The notes under the pieces are model-generated. The model had not been told where the DNA came from and made no database searches. It was given only the letters and a program-made list of their open reading frames with translations. From positions 3,380,001-3,444,000 of the forward strand of contig NZ_CP097484.1 in NCBI RefSeq assembly GCF_023546765.1: a stretch of 64,000 nucleotides of DNA, given 5' to 3'. Both the position numbers and the translations under genes were made by a program. This document shows positions 25,854 through 36,909 of the stretch, in pieces. The stretch comes from Methylobacterium tardum (lineage in GTDB: Bacteria; Pseudomonadota; Alphaproteobacteria; Rhizobiales; Beijerinckiaceae). Position 1 is the stretch's first letter; each line of letters begins with the position of its first letter.

Positions 25854-26983
25854 GGGCGGGCCAGAACCCCGCCGGTCATGTCGTCCCGCACCCCGGTGGT
25901 CGATGGAAAGGTAATCGGCAGGCCCTGAAGCGAGCGCACCGCCAGGTAGGCGAAGGCCTGGGCCTCCAGATAGGCCGAGGACCAGCCGATGGCGTCCGCC
26001 GTCGTGATCTCGGCCCGCAGGTGGTAGTTCAGCAGCCGCACCAGCTCGCCGTTGCGCGCGCCGCCGCCGGCCACGATCCAGCGGGTCGGGATCTCGGGGG
26101 CGTGGTCGAGGGCCCGCGCCACGGCCCGGGCCGTGAAGGCCGTGAGCGTCGCGGCGCCGTCCTCAGTGGAGAGCTGCCCGGCGAGCTTGTGCGAGAACCA
26201 GTTCCGGTCGAGCGATTTCGGCGGCTTCCGGAAGAAGAACGGGTGGGTCAGAAGCCAGGCGAGCAGCTGCTCGTCGGGCCGTCCGCGGGCGGCGGTGCGG
26301 CCGCCATCGTCGAGATTTTTGCCCTCGCGCTCCTGCATCCACTCGTCGATCAGGGCGTTGCCGGGGCCCGTATCGAAGGCGATGACGCCGCCTTTCGAAT
26401 CGATCAGGGTGGCGTTGGCGACGCCGCCGATGTTGAGGATGCCGAAGGGCCCGTCGAAGCCCGAAGCCTCGGCCAGGGCCTTGTGGAACACCGGCACCAG
26501 CGGCGCCCCCTGCCCGCCCGCCTCGATGTCGGCCCGGCGGAGGTCGGAGACCACCGGGATGCCGAGCCGGGTCGCGAGGGCCTGACCGTCGCCGATCTGG
26601 ATCGAGATGCGCTGATCCGGCCGGTGGATCACCGTCTGGCCGTGAAAGCCGATGACGTCGATCTCGGACGCGCGCAGCCCGTGCTCCTCCAGAAAGCGCT
26701 CGACCGCCTCAGCGTGGGCCTGCGTGACGAACGCCTCCGCCTCGGGCAGACGGCCCGGCCGGTCCCCGGGATGAAGGACCGATTCGGCGTCCTTCGTGGC
26801 CGCACGCAGCAGCGCCTTCTCGTCGTCCGAATAGCCGCGGTAGCCGGTCGGCCCCAGCGGCTCCAGGAAGTTGTTGTGGCCCTTGACCACGTGGACCCGC
26901 TCGCCGTCGGTCTCGATCAAGGCGATGTCCACGCCGTCCAGCGAGGTGCCGCTCATCAGCCCGATCGCGCGCATCATCGCCAT
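25850..26983 (-). CDS. anmK: Anhydro-N-acetylmuramic acid kinase
   Basis: A 377-residue kinase that phosphorylates 1,6-anhydro-MurNAc during cell-wall recycling. The nucleotide loop GLMSGTSLDGVDIA is at residues 8-21; VIGFHGQTV, FDTGPGNALID and VAGGGARN are the other family motifs. Length is normal. nagZ, another recycling gene, lies 4 kb away. The start is the ATG at 26981-26983 or the following ATG. It is divergent from tyrS and coupled by a 4-bp overlap with the McrB-domain gene. Confidence 0.93.
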   Translation of the reverse strand: MAMMRAIGLMSGTSLDGVDIALIETDGERVHVVKGHNNFLEPLGPTGYRGYSDDEKALLRAATKDAESVLHPGDRPGRLPEAEAFVTQAHAEAVERFLEEHGLRASEIDVIGFHGQTVIHRPDQRISIQIGDGQALATRLGIPVVSDLRRADIEAGGQGAPLVPVFHKALAEASGFDGPFGILNIGGVANATLIDSKGGVIAFDTGPGNALIDEWMQEREGKNLDDGGRTAARGRPDEQLLAWLLTHPFFFRKPPKSLDRNWFSHKLAGQLSTEDGAATLTAFTARAVARALDHAPEIPTRWIVAGGGARNGELVRLLNYHLRAEITTADAIGWSSAYLEAQAFAYLAVRSLQGLPITFPSTTGVRDDMTGGVLARP

Positions 26984-27098
26984 GCCGCCCTGCCCCGTGC
27001 CTTTCGGCCAACGCCCTGCTAAGAGCGCGCCGTATCCTGAACCCAGCGCGAGCTAGCACGCCGAGCCTCGGCCTGTCGCGCGACGCCCGCGACCCGAG

Positions 27099-28379
27099 AT
27101 GACATCCATGACCGCCGAGAGCTTCGCGCCGAAATCCGACTTCCTGCGGATCCTGACCGAGCGCGGCTATATCCACCAGACCTCGGACCTCGCCGGCATC
27201 GACGCCGCGGCTCTGGAGGGCCGGCTGACCACCTATGTCGGCTACGACTGCACGGCGCCCTCGCTGCATGTCGGGCACCTGTTGTCGATCATGATGCTGC
27301 ACTGGCTGCAGGCCACCGGGGGCAAGCCGATCGCCCTGATGGGCGGCGGCACGACCCGGGTCGGCGACCCGTCGGGGCGCGACGAGACCCGCAAGATCCT
27401 GACTGTCGAGCAGATCGACGCCAACAAGGCCGAGATCCGCAAGACCTTCGACCAGTTCCTGCGCTTCGGCGCGGGCACCGGCGACGCCGTGATGGTCGAC
27501 AACGCCGAGTGGCTGACGAAGCTCAACTACATCGAGATGCTGCGCGACGTCGGCCGGCACTTCTCGGTGAACCGCATGCTGTCGATGGACAGCGTGCGCC
27601 TGCGGCTGGAGCGCGACCAGGAACTCTCGTTCCTGGAGTTCAACTACATGATCCTCCAGTCCTACGACTTCGTGGAGCTGAACCGCCGCTACGGCTGCGT
27701 GATGCAGATGGGCGGATCGGATCAGTGGGGCAACATCGTCAACGGCATCGATCTCGGCCGCCGCATGGGCACGCCGCAGCTCTACGCCCTGACTTGCCCG
27801 CTGCTCACCACCGCGTCGGGCGCCAAGATGGGCAAGACCGCGGCCGGCGCCGTCTGGCTGAACCCGGACATGCTGAAGCCCTACGATTATTGGCAGTTCT
27901 GGCGGAACACCGAGGATGGCGACGTCGCCCGCTTCCTCAAACTGTTCACGCTGCTGCCGATGACGGAGATCGCCCGTCTGGCGGCGCTGGCCGGCTCCGA
28001 GATCAACGCCGCCAAGACGGTGCTGGCGACCGAGGCCACGGCCTTGATGCACGGCCGCGAGGCCGCGGAGGCCGCCGCCGAGACCGCGCGCAAGACGTTC
28101 GTGGAAGGCACGCTGGCCACGGATCTCCCGAGCGTCACCGTGCCTGCCGCGACCCTGGAGGCCGGTCTCGGTGTCCTCACCGCCTTCGGCCCGGACGTCG
28201 CCAAGCTGGTCCCCTCGACCAGCGAGGCCCGGCGCCAGATCAAGGGCGGCGGCCTGCGGGTCAACGACGTGCCGGTCACCGACGAGAAAGCCCTGCTCGG
28301 ACGGGGGGATCTCAACGGCGACGGGGTGATCAAGCTGTCGTTCGGCAAGAAGCGCCACGTGCTGCTGCGGGCGGAATGA
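27099..28379 (+). CDS. tyrS: Tyrosyl-tRNA synthetase
   Basis: A 426-residue class I synthetase charging tRNA-Tyr. The HIGH-type motif reads HVGHL (in [10 protein letters not shown]) and the KMSKS-type motif reads KMGKT, the usual bacterial tyrosyl variant. [18 protein letters not shown] is the tyrosine-binding region, and a C-terminal S4-like RNA-binding domain starts near residue 360 ([21 protein letters not shown]). Length is normal. The start ATG at 27099 is divergent from anmK; a terminator-like hairpin follows the gene. Confidence 0.95.
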   Translation: MTSMTAESFAPKSDFLRILTERGYIHQTSDLAGIDAAALEGRLTTYVGYDCTAPSLHVGHLLSIMMLHWLQATGGKPIALMGGGTTRVGDPSGRDETRKILTVEQIDANKAEIRKTFDQFLRFGAGTGDAVMVDNAEWLTKLNYIEMLRDVGRHFSVNRMLSMDSVRLRLERDQELSFLEFNYMILQSYDFVELNRRYGCVMQMGGSDQWGNIVNGIDLGRRMGTPQLYALTCPLLTTASGAKMGKTAAGAVWLNPDMLKPYDYWQFWRNTEDGDVARFLKLFTLLPMTEIARLAALAGSEINAAKTVLATEATALMHGREAAEAAAETARKTFVEGTLATDLPSVTVPAATLEAGLGVLTAFGPDVAKLVPSTSEARRQIKGGGLRVNDVPVTDEKALLGRGDLNGDGVIKLSFGKKRHVLLRAE

Positions 28380-28452
28380 GCTGGCGCTAAGCGACGCCGC
28401 CTGTCCCGCAGCCGAGCGGGTCAGCGCGGCGGGCTTCCCACTGATGGGCGAC

Positions 28453-28476
28453 GAGCCGCCGATCCCTCGGCGGCTC
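28453..28476. terminator. Bidirectional stem-loop between tyrS and tatC
   Basis: GAGCCGCCGA and TCGGCGGCTC pair perfectly over 10 bp with a TCCC loop. It lies between the convergent stops of tyrS (28379) and tatC (28481). There is no clear T-tract on either side, so it may be an intrinsic-like hairpin rather than a canonical terminator. Confidence 0.6.
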
Positions 28477-28480
28477 CGGA

Positions 28481-29281
28481 TTACGGGTCCAGGCCTTCCT
28501 CGGCCCGCCGCGCGGCGCGCAGCTTCTCGACACGAGCCACCGAGAAGACGGACGCCTCGTAGAGGAGCAGCATCGGGATCGCCAGCGACAGCTGCGAGAT
28601 CACGTCCGGCGGCGTCAGCACGGCGGCGGCCACGAAGACCAGGACGATGGCGTAGCGCCGCTTTTCACGCAGGAACGCGGAGTCGATGATGCCGATCTGG
28701 CCGAGCAGGGTCAGGATGACCGGCAGCTGGAACGCGATCCCGAACGCGAAGATCAGCGTCATGATCAGCGAGAGGTACTCGTCGACCTTCGGTAGCAGCT
28801 TGATCGTCGGCTCCCCGGCCACGCCCACCTGCTGGAGCGACACCGAGAACTTGATCAGCAGCGGCATCGCCAGGAAGAACACCACCAGCGCGCCGAGGAT
28901 GAAGAAGATCGGCGTGGCCACGAGGTAGGGCAGGAACGCCTTGCGCTCGTTCCGGTAGAGGCCGGGCGCCACGAACGCGTAGATCTGGGTCGCGATCACC
29001 GGGAAAGCCAGGAAGGCCGCGCCGAAGACGCTGAGCTTGATGTTGGTGAAGACCTGCTCGAGGAAGTGCGTCGCGATCAGCTCGGCGTTCTGGGCGCCGA
29101 CGATCGACACATATGGATAGACGAGGATGTTGTAGATATCGCGCGAGAAAAAGAAGCAGGCGAAGAACATCAACACGAACGCGATCAACGACTTGATCAA
29201 TCGTGACCGCAATTCGATTAGATGCTCGAGCAGAGGCGCCCGCGACGCCTCGATTTCGGCCTCGTCCGCCTCGCTGATCAT
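28481..29281 (-). CDS. tatC: Sec-independent translocase TatC
   Basis: A 266-residue inner-membrane protein with six helices, the signal-peptide receptor of the Tat translocase. The N-terminal [17 protein letters not shown] (with the conserved Glu) is typical, as are the [16 protein letters not shown] loop and the C-terminal [15 protein letters not shown]. It overlaps the tatB stop by ATGA. Tat-type signals occur in this window on the dienelactone hydrolase and possibly the ABC substrate-binding protein, which need this system. Confidence 0.95.
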   Translation of the reverse strand: MISEADEAEIEASRAPLLEHLIELRSRLIKSLIAFVLMFFACFFFSRDIYNILVYPYVSIVGAQNAELIATHFLEQVFTNIKLSVFGAAFLAFPVIATQIYAFVAPGLYRNERKAFLPYLVATPIFFILGALVVFFLAMPLLIKFSVSLQQVGVAGEPTIKLLPKVDEYLSLIMTLIFAFGIAFQLPVILTLLGQIGIIDSAFLREKRRYAIVLVFVAAAVLTPPDVISQLSLAIPMLLLYEASVFSVARVEKLRAARRAEEGLDP

Positions 29282-29865
29282 CGGGCAGCCGTGCCGTTCT
29301 TCGAGTCCGCGGACTCGTGATGGGATGCAGGTGGCTCGGGCGCGCCGAACGGATCGTCCACCGAGCCTGGAATTGGAAGCGGGATATCGGCCGCCGCCTG
29401 CGGTGCGAGATCCTGCGAGGACCCGGCGGCCGGATGCGGGGTGACCGGCGGCTCGGGCACCGGGGCCGGTGCAACGGCGTCCTGCTCAGCCTTGAGCTGT
29501 GCGGTCGCGTCGGCGAGCGAGCGGGTCTCCGCCGCGGGCGCCTCCGGGCCCAGCTTCTCGGGCCCAACCTTGGCGCGGCCCTCGACCGCGCCCTTCAGCT
29601 CGTCCCGGATCGTTTGCACAGGGTTGAAGGTCGAGCTTGCCGTCCGGACGGTGTTGCGGATGCCGTCGACCTCCCGCCGGACGTCGTCGAGTTCGGCCTC
29701 GCGGATCGCCTCGTTGAACTGCATCTGGAACTCGCCGGCCATGCGGCGCAGCTTCGACGTGACCTGCCCGACGGTGCGGAGCGCCTTCGGCAGATCCTTC
29801 GGCCCGATGACGATGAGGGCGACGCCGCCGATCAGCATCACCTCGCCCCAGCTCATGTCCAGCAT
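29278..29865 (-). CDS. tatB: Sec-independent translocase TatB
   Basis: A 195-residue protein: one membrane helix ([30 protein letters not shown]) followed by an amphipathic helix ([23 protein letters not shown]), the TatB signature, and then a long Pro/Ala-rich tail of low complexity. The GP motif in the hinge is present. tatC overlaps it at the 3' end and tatA lies 103 bp upstream on the same strand. Confidence 0.93.
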   Translation of the reverse strand: MLDMSWGEVMLIGGVALIVIGPKDLPKALRTVGQVTSKLRRMAGEFQMQFNEAIREAELDDVRREVDGIRNTVRTASSTFNPVQTIRDELKGAVEGRAKVGPEKLGPEAPAAETRSLADATAQLKAEQDAVAPAPVPEPPVTPHPAAGSSQDLAPQAAADIPLPIPGSVDDPFGAPEPPASHHESADSKNGTAAR

Positions 29866-29968
29866 GTCGCCGACGGTCCTGCTGCCCTGAGATCCGCACC
29901 TGCGTCCGGATCCCGTCAGGCTCTACACGAGCGCGCGCGCCCTGACAGTCCCCGAGACCATCTTGCCG

Positions 29969-30241
29969 TCAGACCGGCTTGCGTTCGCCGCCGGGCAGGT
30001 GGCTCGCCGGGATCGCGGTCCCGGGGCTGGTTTCGGCGGTGTGCGGGATCGTCCGGACCGGTTCGCTCGGCGGTGCCACGTTCTGGGTCGCCGGAGGCGT
30101 CTCGTCCTCGGCCATGCCCTTCTTGAACGCCTTGATGCCCTTGGCGACGTCGCCCATCAGGTCGGAGACCTTACCGCGGCCGAAGAGCAGCATCACGATG
30201 ACCGCGACGATGACCCAGTGCCAGATACTCATGCTGCCCAT
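29969..30241 (-). CDS. tatA: Sec-independent translocase TatA
   Basis: A 90-residue protein with the TatA layout: short N-terminus, one membrane helix ([26 protein letters not shown]), the amphipathic helix [15 protein letters not shown], and a Pro/Thr-rich tail. The FGRGK hinge motif is conserved. ATG at 30239-30241 is chosen since the start MGSMSIWHW matches the family; the longer open frame upstream is non-coding. It begins the tatABC run. Confidence 0.93.
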   Translation of the reverse strand: MGSMSIWHWVIVAVIVMLLFGRGKVSDLMGDVAKGIKAFKKGMAEDETPPATQNVAPPSEPVRTIPHTAETSPGTAIPASHLPGGERKPV

Positions 30242-30386
30242 GGCAACCTCCTGCGTGCGCCCCCAGCTGCGAGAGCGTGACGCCACGTCCGGTTGAGGAT
30301 TTCCGGGCGAACCTAGGGATCGCGCTGCCCGAACACAAGCAGAGGCGATGTCACGGCCGGTGGAATGCCGCAGCGGCGGCTGTGGA

Positions 30387-31391
30387 TCAGGCCGCGGCCA
30401 GTGCGGCGGCGAACTGCGCGCGCGCTTCGGGAACATCAAGGCCGTCGCCCGCAGGGTCGAGGCGGGCCAGGGCCGCTCCGGCCCGCTCGGCCGCCCGGCC
30501 CGACAGCAGCGGCGCCGCCTCGGCAACGGCGCGCATCTCATCCATGACGCCGTTGCAATGCAGACCGACGTCGATCCCCGCATCAAAGGCGGCTTGCGTG
30601 CGGTCGCGGAACGTTCCCGTGAGCGCGTGCATCGACAGGTCGTCGGTCATCAGCAGACCGTCGAACCCGATCGCGCCCCGGATCACCGCGCGGATGACCT
30701 CCCGCGATTGCGTCGCGGGACGCTCGGGATCGATGGCGGTGAAGACCACGTGCGCGCTCATGGCCATCGGCATGTCGGCCAGCGCCCGGAAGGGTCGGAA
30801 ATCCTGCGCGGCGAGGGAGTCCAGGCTCGCGTCGGCGATCGGAAGGTCGTGGTGGCTGTCGCAGGCCGCGCGGCCATGGCCCGGCATATGTTTCACAACC
30901 GGAAGCACGCCGCCGGCCATCAGGCCTTCGGCGACCGCGCGACCGATCTCGGCGACGGCGTCGGGGTCGGTGCCGTACGCCCGGTCGCCGATGATGTCGT
31001 GCGAGCCGTGCGCGGGAACATCGAGCACGGGCGCGCAATCGACATTGATGCCGACCTCGGCAAGATCGTGCGCCATTAGCCGGGCGCCGAGCCGGGCGAT
31101 CGTCGCGGCGCTGCCGTTGAGGCGTCCGTATCGGCCGCCCGCCGGATAGGCCGGCCAGTGCGGCGGCCCCATCCGCTGAACCCGGCCGCCCTCCTGGTCG
31201 ATCAGGATGGGCGCCGTGTCTGAGCCGATGCAGCCGCGGAGCGCGTCCGTCAGGGCGCGGACTTCCTCGGGCGCTCCGATGTTGCGCTTGAACAGGATGA
31301 AGCCCCAGGGCCGCACGTCGCGGAAGAAAGCGGCCTCCTCGGCGGAGAGCGACTTGCCGGCGCAGCCGAGGATCAGGGCACGGGAGGTCAT
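30387..31391 (-). CDS. nagZ: Beta-N-acetylhexosaminidase NagZ
   Basis: A 334-residue GH3 enzyme that removes N-acetylglucosamine from muropeptides during cell-wall recycling. [13 protein letters not shown] is the substrate loop, [18 protein letters not shown] carries the catalytic His-loop (HxxDSHHDLP), and [14 protein letters not shown] carries the catalytic Asp. The ATG at 31389-31391 is the natural start ([16 protein letters not shown]). The SPOR protein gene precedes it and tatA follows; the scpA and scpB genes usually found here are absent. Confidence 0.93.
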   Translation of the reverse strand: MTSRALILGCAGKSLSAEEAAFFRDVRPWGFILFKRNIGAPEEVRALTDALRGCIGSDTAPILIDQEGGRVQRMGPPHWPAYPAGGRYGRLNGSAATIARLGARLMAHDLAEVGINVDCAPVLDVPAHGSHDIIGDRAYGTDPDAVAEIGRAVAEGLMAGGVLPVVKHMPGHGRAACDSHHDLPIADASLDSLAAQDFRPFRALADMPMAMSAHVVFTAIDPERPATQSREVIRAVIRGAIGFDGLLMTDDLSMHALTGTFRDRTQAAFDAGIDVGLHCNGVMDEMRAVAEAAPLLSGRAAERAGAALARLDPAGDGLDVPEARAQFAAALAAA

Positions 31392-31663
31392 CGGGACGTC
31401 TCGGAGACTTCTTGGTGGCTGCGCGTCAGACGAGTCGCGCACTCTAGGCGGTCCGGATCGGTGCCGGCAGAGTCGGGCGGCATCAGGGAGTCCGCAAGAC
31501 CAAACCGCGGCTCAGAACGTCGGATCGGCACCGTGGCAGCCCGGTGTTGCCGCCGGGGATCTGCGCCCGGTCCGGTCCGTCGCGCGCTTCGCCCGGTCAA
31601 TCCCGCCGGATCGACTGAAAGAGGATCAGGCGGGTGACACCGAGGCCTGGGATCGGCCGCCCG

Positions 31664-33028
31664 TCAGTTCTTGGCGACGAAGCACTGACCGCCCTGGCCC
31701 TGAAGGGCGCTGCAGAGGCTGGCCGCCTCGGCCTTGTCCAGCGGCCCGACGCGGACGCGGTAGATGGTCTTGCCGTTGACCTCCGCCTGCCGGATCAGCT
31801 CGGGCTTGCCGGCGAGCTGGGTGTACTTGGCCTGCATCTGCCGGAACGCCGCCTTCGCATCGGCGGCGGAATTGCGCACGCCGAGCTGCACAGAGAAGCC
31901 GCTGACGGGGCCGTTGCTGATGGCGGCGTCGTCGGACTGGGTCGTGCTGGCGGTCGTGTCCGGGGCGGCCGGAGCCACGGCGGCGACTCGCTGGGCGGCC
32001 TTCGGCGGCGGCTTCACGGCGACGGGCTTCGGCGTCTGCGCATCGACGGGCGCGGGAGCCGGCGCCGCCTCGACCGGCGCGGGGATGGCCGGCGGCAGGC
32101 TGGCCGCGGCTTGCCGGACCGGCTTCGCCTTGGGCGGAGCGGGTTCGTCGCCGGGCAGCACCATGGTGGGGATCGGGGCCGGACCCGCGTCGGCCTGAGC
32201 CGCTTCGCGGGCCGGTTGTGCGGGCGGGGCTTCCGGCTTGACCGCGACGGTCCGGACCCGACGCGGCTCACCGAACGCCTCGAAGGGGCCGTTGCCCGGC
32301 GTCGTGCCGCCCTGGCTGTTGCCGGCGGGAGATGGACCCTGAGCGGCCCGCGCGGCCTCGCCGACGTCCAGCGGCTGCTCTTCGCGGTTCACGATCTTGA
32401 TCTGGCCGTCCTTCTTGCCCTTGGGATCGTAGATCTGGCGGTTCTGATCGGGGATCTCGACACCGTCGGCGACCTTCGGAGCCACCTTGAGCGGCGTCGT
32501 GTCGGCCTGAACGACGGGGACGCCGCCGTGCCCGGAGCTGCTCAGACCCTTGTAGGTGAGCGCACCCGTGACCGCGACTGCGACGACGGCAATTCCGGCG
32601 CCGACCGAAACCAGACGACGGCGGGGATTCACGCGGCGCAGCGCCCGGCCATCTTCGTAGGCGCCGTCGATCCCGTCCTGCGGCTCCTGGCCGCCCTGCG
32701 CGTAGGGGCCGGCCTCCTGGTGCGTGTCTTGGTCGACCGAGGCGAGGTACTGGTCGAACGCGTCGGCCGGCGTCGCCTTGGGGGTCTCGGGCGTGAAGCT
32801 GGGCTCGACCCGGCCGTTCCAGCCGGGTTGCAGCTGGGCATTGGGCTCCGTCAGCATCTCTTCGCGGGCGGCGAGGAGCGCGCGGAACGGGTCGTCCTGG
32901 CCGACGATGCGTGCGAGCTCGGCCAACGGATCCGCCTTGCCCGCGGCCTGCGGCGCGCGGGTGCCGTCCTGACGCAGATCGCGCGCGAGGGCGTCGAGAT
33001 CGACCTGAGCGCGCGAAGCGTTCGTCAT
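31664..33028 (-). CDS. SPOR-domain membrane protein
   Basis: A 454-residue protein with a cytoplasmic N-terminus, a membrane helix (LVSVGAGIAVVAVAVTGAL, about residues 143-161), a long Pro/Ala-rich linker, and a C-terminal SPOR domain. The domain begins SGFSVQLGVRNSAADAKAAFRQM near residue 376 and ends VRVGPLDKAEAASLCSALQGQGGQCFV. SPOR domains bind bare glycan strands at the septum, so a division or peptidoglycan role is inferred. It sits between argS and nagZ, as in other Rhizobiales. Confidence 0.9.
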   Translation of the reverse strand: MTNASRAQVDLDALARDLRQDGTRAPQAAGKADPLAELARIVGQDDPFRALLAAREEMLTEPNAQLQPGWNGRVEPSFTPETPKATPADAFDQYLASVDQDTHQEAGPYAQGGQEPQDGIDGAYEDGRALRRVNPRRRLVSVGAGIAVVAVAVTGALTYKGLSSSGHGGVPVVQADTTPLKVAPKVADGVEIPDQNRQIYDPKGKKDGQIKIVNREEQPLDVGEAARAAQGPSPAGNSQGGTTPGNGPFEAFGEPRRVRTVAVKPEAPPAQPAREAAQADAGPAPIPTMVLPGDEPAPPKAKPVRQAAASLPPAIPAPVEAAPAPAPVDAQTPKPVAVKPPPKAAQRVAAVAPAAPDTTASTTQSDDAAISNGPVSGFSVQLGVRNSAADAKAAFRQMQAKYTQLAGKPELIRQAEVNGKTIYRVRVGPLDKAEAASLCSALQGQGGQCFVAKN

Positions 33029-33076
33029 GGCAGCATCCTCACATCAGCGCCGGTGACCGGCCCGATGCTCCCGGGC

Positions 33077-34828
33077 CTATCGCATCTCGTCCGGCGCGGT
33101 CACACCGAGAACCGCAAGGCCTGTGGCTAGCGTGCTCCTGAGAGCTTCGGCGAGCGCCAGCCGGGCCCAGGTCGACTTTCGGTCGGTTGCATTAACAAAC
33201 CGTAATTGCGGCAAGTCTTTGCCCTTGTTCCAGAAACTATGAAGCGCGGAGGCAAGTTCATAGAGGTGGAACGCGATTCTGTGCGGCTCGTGCGCCACGG
33301 CGGCGGATTCGAGGACCCGCGGGTACTGGGCGATCAGGCGCATCATCTCGATCTCGCCGGAATCGGTCAGGAGACCGAGATCCGCATCCTGCACCAGGGC
33401 GCCGGCCGAGAGATCCGCGTCGGGAAACGCCTCGCGGGCCTGCCGCTGGACCGATCGGGCGCGGGCATGGGCGTACTGAACGTAGAAGACCGGGTTGTCC
33501 TTGGACTGCTCGACCACCTTGGCGAGATCGAAATCCAGGGTCGCGTCGTTCTTCCGGTAGAGCATCATGAAACGGATCGCGTCGCGGCCGACCTCGTCGA
33601 TGACGTCGCGCAGGGTCACGAATTCGCCAGCGCGCTTCGACATCTTCACGGGCTCGCCTGCGCGTAACAGCCGCACCAGCTGGCACAGCTTGACGTCGAG
33701 CGTCGCCTTGCCGTCGCTGACCGCCCTCACGGCCGCCTGCATGCGCTTCACGTAGCCGCCGTGGTCGGCGCCGAGGACGTCGATCAGCTCGGTGGCCCCC
33801 GCGAGGTACTTCGCCCGGTGATAGGCGATGTCGGAGGCGAAATAGGTGTAGGAGCCGTCAGACTTCAGGAGCGGCCGGTCGCTGTCGTCGCCGAATTCCC
33901 GGGTGCGGAACAGCGTCTGCTCGCGATCCTCCCAATCCTCCGGCAGCTGCCCCTTGGGCGGCGGAAGACGGCCCTCGTAGACGAGGCCTTTCTCGCGAAG
34001 CTCCTGCAGCAGCGCCTTCACGGCGCCGCTCTGCTGCAGTGTCCGCTCGGAGAAGAACACGTCGTGCCGGATCCCGATCGCCTCGAGATCGGCCCGGATC
34101 ATGTCCATCATCATGCCGAGCGCGATCTCGCGCACCACAGGCAGCCATTCCGCCTCCGGCTGGTCCAGCAGGGCGCGGCCGTGACGCTCCGCGAGCTTGG
34201 CACCCACCGGCTTGAGGTAGTCGCCGGGATAGAGCCCCTCGGCGATGGCGAAGGGCTCGCCGAGCGCCTCGCGGTAGCGCTGGAAGGCCGAGCGGGCGAG
34301 CACGTCGACCTGGGCGCCGGCATCGTTGATGTAATATTCCCGCGTCACCTGCCGGCCGGCCGCGACCAGAAGGTTGCAGAGCGCATCGCCGAAGACCGCC
34401 CCGCGGCCGTGGCCGACATGCATCGGCCCGGTCGGGTTGGCCGACACGTACTCGACATTGATCGGGCCGCCGGACAGCTGCGCGCGGCCGAACCTTTCGG
34501 GCTCCGTCAGCGCGCTGCGCAGGACCGCCTGGAAGATCTCGGGTACGAGGCGCAGGTTGATGAAGCCGGGACCGGCGACGCTGACCTCGGCGATCCGCGG
34601 ATCGGCCCGCAGTTCCGCCGCCAGCGCTTCGCCGAGGACCTTGGGATTCGTCCGGGCCTCCTTGGCGAGCACCAGGGCCGCGTTGGTCGCGAGGTCGCCG
34701 TGCGACGGATCGCGGGGCGGCTCGGCGACCACGCGGCCGAGGTCGAGGCCGTCCGGCAGTTGGCCGGCGCGCGTCAGCGCTTCCACGGCCTCGCGCACGC
34801 GCGCCTCGAACAGGGCGAAGATGTTCAT
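33077..34828 (-). CDS. argS: Arginyl-tRNA synthetase
   Basis: A 583-residue class I synthetase. The N-terminal Add-1 domain, the HIGH-type motif ([15 protein letters not shown]), the KMSK motif ([10 protein letters not shown]) and the C-terminal helical anticodon-binding domain ([31 protein letters not shown]) are all visible. The ATG at 34826-34828 gives [14 protein letters not shown]. The SPOR protein and nagZ follow downstream; the glycine-rich gene is divergent. Confidence 0.95.
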   Translation of the reverse strand: MNIFALFEARVREAVEALTRAGQLPDGLDLGRVVAEPPRDPSHGDLATNAALVLAKEARTNPKVLGEALAAELRADPRIAEVSVAGPGFINLRLVPEIFQAVLRSALTEPERFGRAQLSGGPINVEYVSANPTGPMHVGHGRGAVFGDALCNLLVAAGRQVTREYYINDAGAQVDVLARSAFQRYREALGEPFAIAEGLYPGDYLKPVGAKLAERHGRALLDQPEAEWLPVVREIALGMMMDMIRADLEAIGIRHDVFFSERTLQQSGAVKALLQELREKGLVYEGRLPPPKGQLPEDWEDREQTLFRTREFGDDSDRPLLKSDGSYTYFASDIAYHRAKYLAGATELIDVLGADHGGYVKRMQAAVRAVSDGKATLDVKLCQLVRLLRAGEPVKMSKRAGEFVTLRDVIDEVGRDAIRFMMLYRKNDATLDFDLAKVVEQSKDNPVFYVQYAHARARSVQRQAREAFPDADLSAGALVQDADLGLLTDSGEIEMMRLIAQYPRVLESAAVAHEPHRIAFHLYELASALHSFWNKGKDLPQLRFVNATDRKSTWARLALAEALRSTLATGLAVLGVTAPDEMR

Positions 34829-35096
34829 CGGTCTCGGTCTCGCTCGCGCGGGGATCTCGTCGGCTGGCCTACCCGGCCTGCGCCCGCCCGGGTGCTCTAG
34901 CAAGGGGGCGGAGGGGTGTCACGGCATCGGGCAGCCGCGTCCGATGCGCGAACCGAAGGCCTCCTGAACCGAGCGGCGCTCGGGGGCACGTTATCCCGTG
35001 CGATGAATACTCATCCCTATGGGCGTGCCTTGTCTTGACGGAAATCAGACGGTGTCCTGACCGGTGATCGTAAGATCCTCGATCACGGAGAGACTG

Positions 35097-35486
35097 ATGA
35101 AGACCTTGATGATCGCGGGAGCGGCGCTCGGCGCCGTGATCCTGGCTGCTCCGAGCGCAGAGGCCCGCGGCTTCCGGTACGGCGGCTTCTACGGTGGCGG
35201 CTTCCACGGCGGCGGCTACGGCTATCGCGGATTCGCGGGGCGCGGATTCTACGGCCGCGGCTACGGGTACGGTTACGGCCGCGGCCTCGGCTACGGATTG
35301 GCCGGCGCCGGCATCGGGCTGGGTCTCGGCCTCGCCGCGGGCAGCCTTTACGGTGCCTACGGCTATGGCGGGTATGGCGGCTACGGTTATGGCTACGGCT
35401 ATCCGGCCGCCTATGGCGGCTACAGCTACAGCTATCCGGCCGGCTATTACGGCGGTTATGGTTACGGGTACGGCTGCGGCTGCTGA
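35097..35486 (+). CDS. Secreted Gly/Tyr-rich repeat protein
   Basis: A 129-residue protein: Sec signal peptide (MKTLMIAGAALGAVILAAPSAEA) then mature sequence built almost only of Gly, Tyr, Ala, Phe and Ser in GYGYG, GGYGG and YGYGY units. Two Cys end it (GYGCGC). The start is set by GGAGAG just before the ATG. Such low-complexity exported proteins could be matrix, adhesin or disordered scaffold proteins; no function is shown. It is divergent from argS and convergent with dgt. Confidence 0.75.
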   Translation: MKTLMIAGAALGAVILAAPSAEARGFRYGGFYGGGFHGGGYGYRGFAGRGFYGRGYGYGYGRGLGYGLAGAGIGLGLGLAAGSLYGAYGYGGYGGYGYGYGYPAAYGGYSYSYPAGYYGGYGYGYGCGC

Positions 35487-35495
35487 CCGCGATGA

Positions 35496-35525
35496 CCCTC
35501 GCCCGGCCTCACGGCTCGGCGAGGG
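35496..35525. terminator. Convergent-gene hairpin after the Gly-rich gene
   Basis: CCCTCGCC pairs with GGCGAGGG over 8 bp around a GC-rich loop. It spans the 3' end of the dgt gene (stop at 35509), so it can act for both convergent genes. There is no strong T-tract. Confidence 0.45.
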
Positions 35526-36756
35526 GCAATCCCCGACTCGGCAATTCCCAGTGCAGGTCCGGCGTCGAAGCGTACAGCTTACGGTGGGCCAGCACCGCGT
35601 AGGTGTCTGTCATGCCGGCGATGTAGTCCGCGACCCTGCGCGCGATGCGCGCCTCGCCGGCGCCGTCGAGGCCGGTGCTCCACTCCTCGGGCATGCGCGA
35701 CGGATCCGCCGTGAAGGCGGTGAACAGGTCGCGGACGATGGCGTCGGCCTTCGTGCGCACCGCCACGACGCCCGGATGCCGGTACATCCGCCCCCACAGG
35801 AAGCGCATGATGTCGGCGTCGGCTGCCGCGATCTCCGGCGAGAACGCGATGACCGGGGCGTCGGCCCGGCGGATATCCTCGATGCTGCGCGGGTCCAAAG
35901 CCGCGATGCGGCGGCCGCCTTCGCGGATCACGTCCTCGACGAAGCGCGTGATCACGCGCCGCGCCAATTCGTGGATCTTCCGCGAGGGTTCGAGACCCGG
36001 ATGAAGCCGGTCGATCTCGTCGAGGAGATCAGCCAGGAACGGGACCGCGCGTAGGTCCGGTATTTCGAATAGGCCGGCACGCAGCCCGTCATCGAGGTCG
36101 TGGGCCGCGTAGGCGATATCGTCGGCAAGCGAAGCGGCCTGCGCCTCCGGGCCGGCCTGGCTCCACAGGTCGAGGGGATTCAGCGCGTCGTATTCGAGGA
36201 TGGCGGCCGGGATACCGCGCTCGGCGTAACGCGGGGTCGGCCGACCGTCGGCGCTGAGCAGCGGCCCGTTGTGCTTGACCAGGCCTTCGAGGGTCTCCCA
36301 GGCGAGGTTGAGCCCGTCGAAACCGGCGTAGCGCCGCTCCAGGCGCGTGACGATCCGCAAGGCCTGGGCGTTGTGATCGAACCCCCCGTGGGCAGCCATG
36401 CAGGCGTCGAGGGCATCCTCGCCGGTATGGCCGAAGCAGGTGTGGCCGAGGTCGTGGCTCAGCGCCAGCGCCTCCGCGAGGTCCTCGTCGAGGCCCAGGG
36501 CCCGGGCGAGTGCACGGCCGATCTGGCTAACCTCGAGAGTGTGGGTCAGCCGCGTGCGATAATGATCGCCCTCGTGATGCACGAAGACCTGTGTCTTGTG
36601 CTTGAGGCGGCGGAAGGCCGTCGAGTGGATGATCCGGTCCCGGTCGCGCTGGAAATCGCTGCGCGTGGGCGAGCCGGCTTCGGGGATGAGCCGGCCGCGG
36701 GTCCGGGCCGGATCCGTGGCGTAGGGCGCGCGCCAGCGCTCACCGTTCGGTCGCAC
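35509..36756 (-). CDS. dgt: Deoxyguanosinetriphosphate triphosphohydrolase-like protein
   Basis: A 415-residue HD-superfamily enzyme that hydrolyses dGTP to deoxyguanosine and triphosphate. [46 protein letters not shown] (the HD metal site) and [12 protein letters not shown] are visible. It lacks long insertions and matches the bacterial dGTPase-like family (deoxyguanosinetriphosphate triphosphohydrolase-like). argS lies downstream on the same strand across the Gly-rich gene, and erpA is divergent. Confidence 0.93.
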   Translation of the reverse strand: MRPNGERWRAPYATDPARTRGRLIPEAGSPTRSDFQRDRDRIIHSTAFRRLKHKTQVFVHHEGDHYRTRLTHTLEVSQIGRALARALGLDEDLAEALALSHDLGHTCFGHTGEDALDACMAAHGGFDHNAQALRIVTRLERRYAGFDGLNLAWETLEGLVKHNGPLLSADGRPTPRYAERGIPAAILEYDALNPLDLWSQAGPEAQAASLADDIAYAAHDLDDGLRAGLFEIPDLRAVPFLADLLDEIDRLHPGLEPSRKIHELARRVITRFVEDVIREGGRRIAALDPRSIEDIRRADAPVIAFSPEIAAADADIMRFLWGRMYRHPGVVAVRTKADAIVRDLFTAFTADPSRMPEEWSTGLDGAGEARIARRVADYIAGMTDTYAVLAHRKLYASTPDLHWELPSRGLPLAEP

Positions 36757-36909
36757 GATGCCCGCTCGCCTTCGCCCGCAACCTGGTCATGACCCCTCCC
36801 CGTCCGGCGCGTTGCAGCGCGGGCCCGTGGCTCATATCTTGTGGGTCGAGGCGTCCGCGGCAACACGCGCGCGACGCCGTCCACCGAACGAATGCGTGGC
36901 CAGAGACCG

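Noticed and set aside
26709..28358. 549-codon minus-strand frame opposite tyrS
   Set aside because: It is the antisense shadow of tyrS; long open antisense frames are expected at this GC content.
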